From an uncultured Clostridium sp. (GTDB lineage: Bacteria > Bacillota > Clostridia > TANB77 > CAG-508): a DNA stretch of 64,000 nt. The notes beneath the pieces are model-generated. The model did not search any database and was not told the DNA's origin. It saw only the letters and a list, made by a program, of their open reading frames with translations. Both the position numbers and the translations under genes were made by a program. Location of the stretch: the NCBI GenBank assembly GCA_946411515.1, contig CAMKEH010000001.1, forward strand, positions 162,087-226,086. The letters run 5' to 3'. Shown one piece after another: positions 60,407 through 64,000 of the stretch (the stretch's first letter is position 1; each line of letters begins with the position of its first letter).

Positions 60407-61307
60407 TTATTTTTGTGTTACCATTTTTTCTATAATACTTATATCTTCCATTTTATTAATCGCAAAACATTTTTTACCTAGATCTTTTATTGAAGCACCA
60501 CAATGATATAATTCTTTATTATCTATTATAATAAATCTGTCATGAAATTTATTAGTTTTTGAAACTTTTAAAATAGGGTATTCTTTATTAAATTTATTTA
60601 CATCAATTTTTTCTATATTACTTTTATCAGATGTTAATATTATAACTTCTACATTTTTATTCTTCTTTGTTAACATTTTTAAAATACTATCATCAATATA
60701 ATTATCAATTATTGTAATTTTATTATTTGCTCTTTTTAAAATATCAATTATTAAATTATAACTATCCCAAATTTGGCCTTCAAAAAATATTTTTTGCTTT
60801 ATATTTTCTTCTTGGTGCAAACTATTAAATACCTCATCAAATTTCTTATCATGTTCTAATAACTTATATTCTACATTTATTAGTCTATCAAATATTTGTC
60901 CGTTTGAAGCTAAAAATTTCCTCATTTCTACAAATGCATCCATTATTTTAATACTTACATTTATTGCAACATCTGTCCTTATAATTGTAGCTAGCATTGC
61001 TACTCCCTGTTCTGTAAAGGCATAAGGCAAACTTCTTATTTTAGATATTCTATTTTGCGGTCCCAACTTGTGACCGCAAAACGTTATATTCATTTTCATT
61101 TACTTGAAACATAAATCTTTCTGGAAATCTGTTAATATTTCTTTTAACTGCTTGATTTATCGTTTTAGTACCATTTTTACAATTATATAATTCGGCCAAA
61201 TCTCTATCTAGTATTACTTGTTTTCCTCTTATTGTATATATTAGATTTTTTATTTCTTCATTTGTAATTGTATCTTTAATAGTTAAATCTTTTATTTCAT
61301 TTGGCAT
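60407..61307 (-). CDS. ORF6N-domain protein, CGG at 61076 with +1 continuation
   Basis: Phage-type DNA-binding protein. The ORF6N domain: LIYTIRGKQVILDRDLAELYN, AVKRNINRFPERFMFQ, and downstream LPYAFTEQGVAMLATII. The C-terminal part (FHDRFIIIDNKELYHCGASIKDLG) is the conserved phospholipase-D-like tail of this family. The zero frame contains CGG (61076-61074) in NVL-R-SQVGT and ends at TAG ten bases on; a +1 shift at that CGG keeps the frame open to the end (299 residues). Caution: RSQ matches the family consensus, so the lesion could instead be an extra base after it (GGGACCGC). Confidence 0.78.
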
Positions 61308-61396
61308 ATTATCACTTCCTATTTCAATTTTATGTCATTTTAAAACATTTGTTTGTGTTTGTCAAGTACTTTTTATTATTTTTTCTTTTTATAAAA

Positions 61397-61436
61397 TAAA
61401 ACACCTAGAATTTGTTTTTCTAGGTGTTTTTTTATT
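61397..61436 (-). terminator. Terminator after transketolase
   Basis: AACACCTAGAA and TTCTAGGTGTT with T runs on both sides. Confidence 0.88.
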
Positions 61437-61447
61437 TATTATTTTTA

Positions 61448-62368
61448 TTAAAATTTATTAACTATATCATCTGCTGTTATATGGAAGTATTTCATTAGTT
61501 CTTCTGCTTTACCTGATTTACCGAAAGTATCATTTATTCCTAGTCTTTCTATTTTTGTTGGATATTCTTCTGTTAATACTTCTGATATAGCAGTTCCAAG
61601 TCCTCCTATTATGCTATGATCTTCGATTGAAATAAGTCTTTTAGTCTCTTTTGCGCATTTTATAATCATTTCTTTATCAATTGGTTTTATTGTATGAATA
61701 TCTACTACTCTTATCTCTATTCCTTTTTCTTTTAATTTTTCTTTTGCAATTAAAGCTTGTTCTACTGTTATTCCTGTTGCAAATACAGTAGCCTCTGTTC
61801 CTTCTCCTATTTGAACTGCTTTTCCTATTTCAAATGTTTGGTTTTCATCATAAATTTGTCCTGTTTTCATTCTAGCTAGTCTTAAATATACTGGTCCTTT
61901 TATTTTAGATATTTCTTTAACTGCCCATTTTGTTTGTATATCATCTGATGTTGACATTACTGTCATATTAGGTAAAGTTCTCATTAATGATATATCTTCT
62001 AGCATTTGATGTGTTGCTCCATCTTCTCCCACTGTTATTCCTGCGTGCGTTGCACATATTTTTACATTTAAATTTGGATAACATACACTATTTCTTATTT
62101 GGTCATATGCTCTTCCTGCTGCAAAAATTGCAAAAGTACTAGCATATGGTATTTTTCCAGTTGTTGAAAGTCCTGCGGCTGTTCCTATCATATTTGCTTC
62201 AGCAATTCCCATATCAAAAAATCTATCAGGAAATTCTTTCGCAAATATATTTGTTTTAGTAGCTGTTGCTAAATCTGCATCTAAAACTACTATATCTTTA
62301 TTTTCTTTTCCTAATTCAAGTAAAGCTTCTCCATAACTTTGACGTGTGGCTTTTTTTTCTTTTTCCAT
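61448..62368 (-). CDS. Transketolase, C-terminal subunit
   Basis: Pyrimidine-binding and C-terminal half of a split transketolase (pentose phosphate pathway). Seen: YGEALLELGKENKDIVVLDADLATAT, FDMGIAEANMIGTAAGLS, and the C-terminal domain with VVDIHTIKPIDKEMI and SIEDHSIIGGLGTAISE. 306 residues. Start follows the N-terminal subunit after 20 bases. Confidence 0.94.
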   Translation of the reverse strand: MEKEKKATRQSYGEALLELGKENKDIVVLDADLATATKTNIFAKEFPDRFFDMGIAEANMIGTAAGLSTTGKIPYASTFAIFAAGRAYDQIRNSVCYPNLNVKICATHAGITVGEDGATHQMLEDISLMRTLPNMTVMSTSDDIQTKWAVKEISKIKGPVYLRLARMKTGQIYDENQTFEIGKAVQIGEGTEATVFATGITVEQALIAKEKLKEKGIEIRVVDIHTIKPIDKEMIIKCAKETKRLISIEDHSIIGGLGTAISEVLTEEYPTKIERLGINDTFGKSGKAEELMKYFHITADDIVNKF

Positions 62369-62388
62369 ATTAATTCCTCTTTTCTTAT

Positions 62389-63204
62389 TTATTTTAATTC
62401 TTCTATTGCCTTATTATATTCTTCTTCATTTGGAGCTTTTCCATGCCATTCTACTTTATTTTCCATATAAGATACACCTTTACCTTTTGTAGTTTTTGCA
62501 ATTATGCATGTAGGCTTTCCTTTAATTTCTTTTGCCACATCAAAAGCTTTAATTATTTCATCTATATCATGACCATTTATATTTATAATTTGGAATCCAA
62601 AACTCTTAAATTTTTCTTCTATTGGATAAGAACTCATAACTTCTTCAATTGTACCATCTATTTGCAAATTATTATTATCAACAACAACACATAAATTATC
62701 TAACTTGTATTTGCTTGCTGCCATTGCCGCTTCCCAAACTTGTCCTTCTTCTATTTCTCCATCTCCTAAAATACAATAAACTCTATAGTCCTTATTGTCT
62801 ATTTTTCCTGCAATTGCCATACCATTTGCAGAAGATAATCCTTGTCCTAAAGAACCTGTTGTCATATCAACTCCTGGAACTTTATTCATATCAGGATGAC
62901 CTTGTAATCTACCATTTATAGTTCTAAAATCTTTTAATTCTTCTTGTTCAAAATATCCTCTATTTGTCAAACAACTATATAATGCAGGTGCACAATGTCC
63001 TTTAGAAAGAACTACCCTGTCTCTATCTTCCCATTTTGGATTTTTAGGATCTATATTTAATTCGTGAAAATATAATACTGTTAAAATATCTGCTATTGAA
63101 AGAGAACCTCCTGGGTGGCCAGAGCCCGCTCTATACACTTGATCTACTATTCCTCTTCTTATTATTTTTGCGGTAGCTTGTAATTTTTCTATTTCTTTTT
63201 CCAT
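62389..63204 (-). CDS. Transketolase, N-terminal subunit
   Basis: Thiamine-diphosphate-binding half. Seen: AGSGHPGGSLSIADILTVLYF, GHCAPALYSCL, TGSLGQGLSSANGMAIA, and the cofactor motif ILGDGEIEEGQVWEAAMAASKYKLDNL. 271 residues. Forms a heterodimeric enzyme with the following gene product. Confidence 0.94.
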   Translation of the reverse strand: MEKEIEKLQATAKIIRRGIVDQVYRAGSGHPGGSLSIADILTVLYFHELNIDPKNPKWEDRDRVVLSKGHCAPALYSCLTNRGYFEQEELKDFRTINGRLQGHPDMNKVPGVDMTTGSLGQGLSSANGMAIAGKIDNKDYRVYCILGDGEIEEGQVWEAAMAASKYKLDNLCVVVDNNNLQIDGTIEEVMSSYPIEEKFKSFGFQIININGHDIDEIIKAFDVAKEIKGKPTCIIAKTTKGKGVSYMENKVEWHGKAPNEEEYNKAIEELK

Positions 63205-63346
63205 TAAAAAATCACTCTCCTTATTTTTCTAAATTTAATATAACACAACTTTATATTTTTTACTATAAATATTTAAATTTTTTCTAAAAACTTTACGTAT
63301 ATTTTTTTGTATACTATAATAATTTGTATATGAAAGGACTGGTTAT

Positions 63347-64000
63347 ATGTTAGATAATTATATTGATAATTTAAAAGATGAAATAATTGAAAAAACTAGA
63401 AGTGTAATTCAAATTCCAAGCGTGTATAGTGATATAAATACTCCTTCTATACCTTTTGGGAAAAATGTAAATGATGCTTTAGAATATGTTTTAAATTTAG
63501 GAAAAAACCTAGGATTTAGAACTAAAAATCTAGATGGTTATTGTGGATATATTGAATTTGGTGAAGGCAAAGAAATGTTAGGAATTATAGGCCATTTAGA
63601 TGTTGTTCCTGAAGGAGAAGGATGGACTTACCCTCCTTTTAGTGCTACCATTCATGATGGAAAAATATTTGGTAGAGGCTCTATTGATGATAAAAGTGCT
63701 GTAATAGCCAGTTTATATGCTATGAAAGCAGTCATGGATAACTGTAAAATTAATAGAAGAGTACGACTTATTCTAGGTTTAAATGAGGAAAGAGATTGGA
63801 AATGTATCAAACATTATAAAGAGTCAGAAGAAATGCCAGATATTGCATTTAGTCCAGATGCTGATTTTCCTTGTATTTATGCAGAAAAATCCATCTTGAA
63901 TTGTTCTATAAGTTCAGATTATTTTGAAAATGAAAATTCTAATATAATAATTAAAGAAATTGATTGTAATAATAATGCATTAAATGTTGTTCCCAAAATT
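63347..64000 (+). CDS. PepV-like M20 dipeptidase (partial)
   Basis: Starts at ATG 63347 and runs off the right edge. Metal-dependent dipeptidase of the M20 family: [25 protein letters not shown] (His and Asp ligands), [21 protein letters not shown], and [17 protein letters not shown] with the catalytic Glu pair. PepV-type proteins hydrolyse dipeptides in the cytoplasm. 218 codons are visible. Confidence 0.92.
   Translation, partial: MLDNYIDNLKDEIIEKTRSVIQIPSVYSDINTPSIPFGKNVNDALEYVLNLGKNLGFRTKNLDGYCGYIEFGEGKEMLGIIGHLDVVPEGEGWTYPPFSATIHDGKIFGRGSIDDKSAVIASLYAMKAVMDNCKINRRVRLILGLNEERDWKCIKHYKESEEMPDIAFSPDADFPCIYAEKSILNCSISSDYFENENSNIIIKEIDCNNNALNVVPKI

Overview
The window is chromosomal DNA from a very AT-rich Gram-positive anaerobe, most likely an uncultured, gut-type, spore-forming member of the Clostridia. 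Support comes from spoVS, the rny/ymdB/spoVS/recA neighbourhood, Lgt, FtsEX with EnvC-like hydrolases, LPxTG and type IV prepilin-like proteins, strong AGGAGG ribosome sites and almost exclusive use of AGA for arginine. Most host genes lie on the minus strand.

Layout. 0-14.3 kb: housekeeping genes (superoxide reductase, mscL, lgt, an acyl-CoA synthetase, scpA, recX, recA, a peptide-binding protein, spoVS, ymdB, rny, a metallo-beta-lactamase protein). 14.4-15.0 kb: a small antisense RNA facing a tiny peptide gene, arranged like a type I toxin-antitoxin pair, then tRNA-Leu(CAA). 15-24 kb: a large coiled-coil protein, a polysaccharide deacetylase, metG, a foreign-looking gene, and a P-type cation ATPase behind a yybP-ykoY (Mn2+) riboswitch. 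24.4-31.5 kb: an accessory run of nucleotide-pool enzymes and methyltransferases. 33.2-35.4 kb: two prepilin-like genes, one broken. 35.6-39.7 kb: a mobilizable element resembling the Tn4451 family (MobV relaxase, hairpin-rich oriT-like spacer, large serine recombinase). 40.2-50.3 kb: a 10-kb integrated element with 53-bp direct repeats, formed by insertion into tRNA-Leu(UAG), carrying a tyrosine integrase, xis-like gene, replication-type genes, a MazF-like toxin and a cell-surface operon. 50.4-59 kb: two tRNA-Gly, pyrG, greA, pgsA, ctpA, two EnvC-like M23 proteins, ftsX and ftsE. 59-64 kb: another prepilin-like gene, an ORF6N protein, a split transketolase and the start of a PepV-like dipeptidase.

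Main observation. Nine otherwise conserved native genes are interrupted in the same way. The zero frame meets a CGG codon, and the correct protein resumes one base later, in nearly every case on a glycine GGN codon. My by-eye scan found no other in-frame CGG in native genes of the window. In-frame CGG occurs otherwise only in two GC-richer, foreign-looking genes (two each). The broken genes include essential ones (metG just before KMSKS, ftsX) and genes of both mobile elements. This fits a genome-wide rule in which CGG is not read as arginine but triggers a +1 frameshift, or CGGN is read as a four-base codon. I therefore annotate these genes as intact CDS across the shift, and give the CGG position for each.
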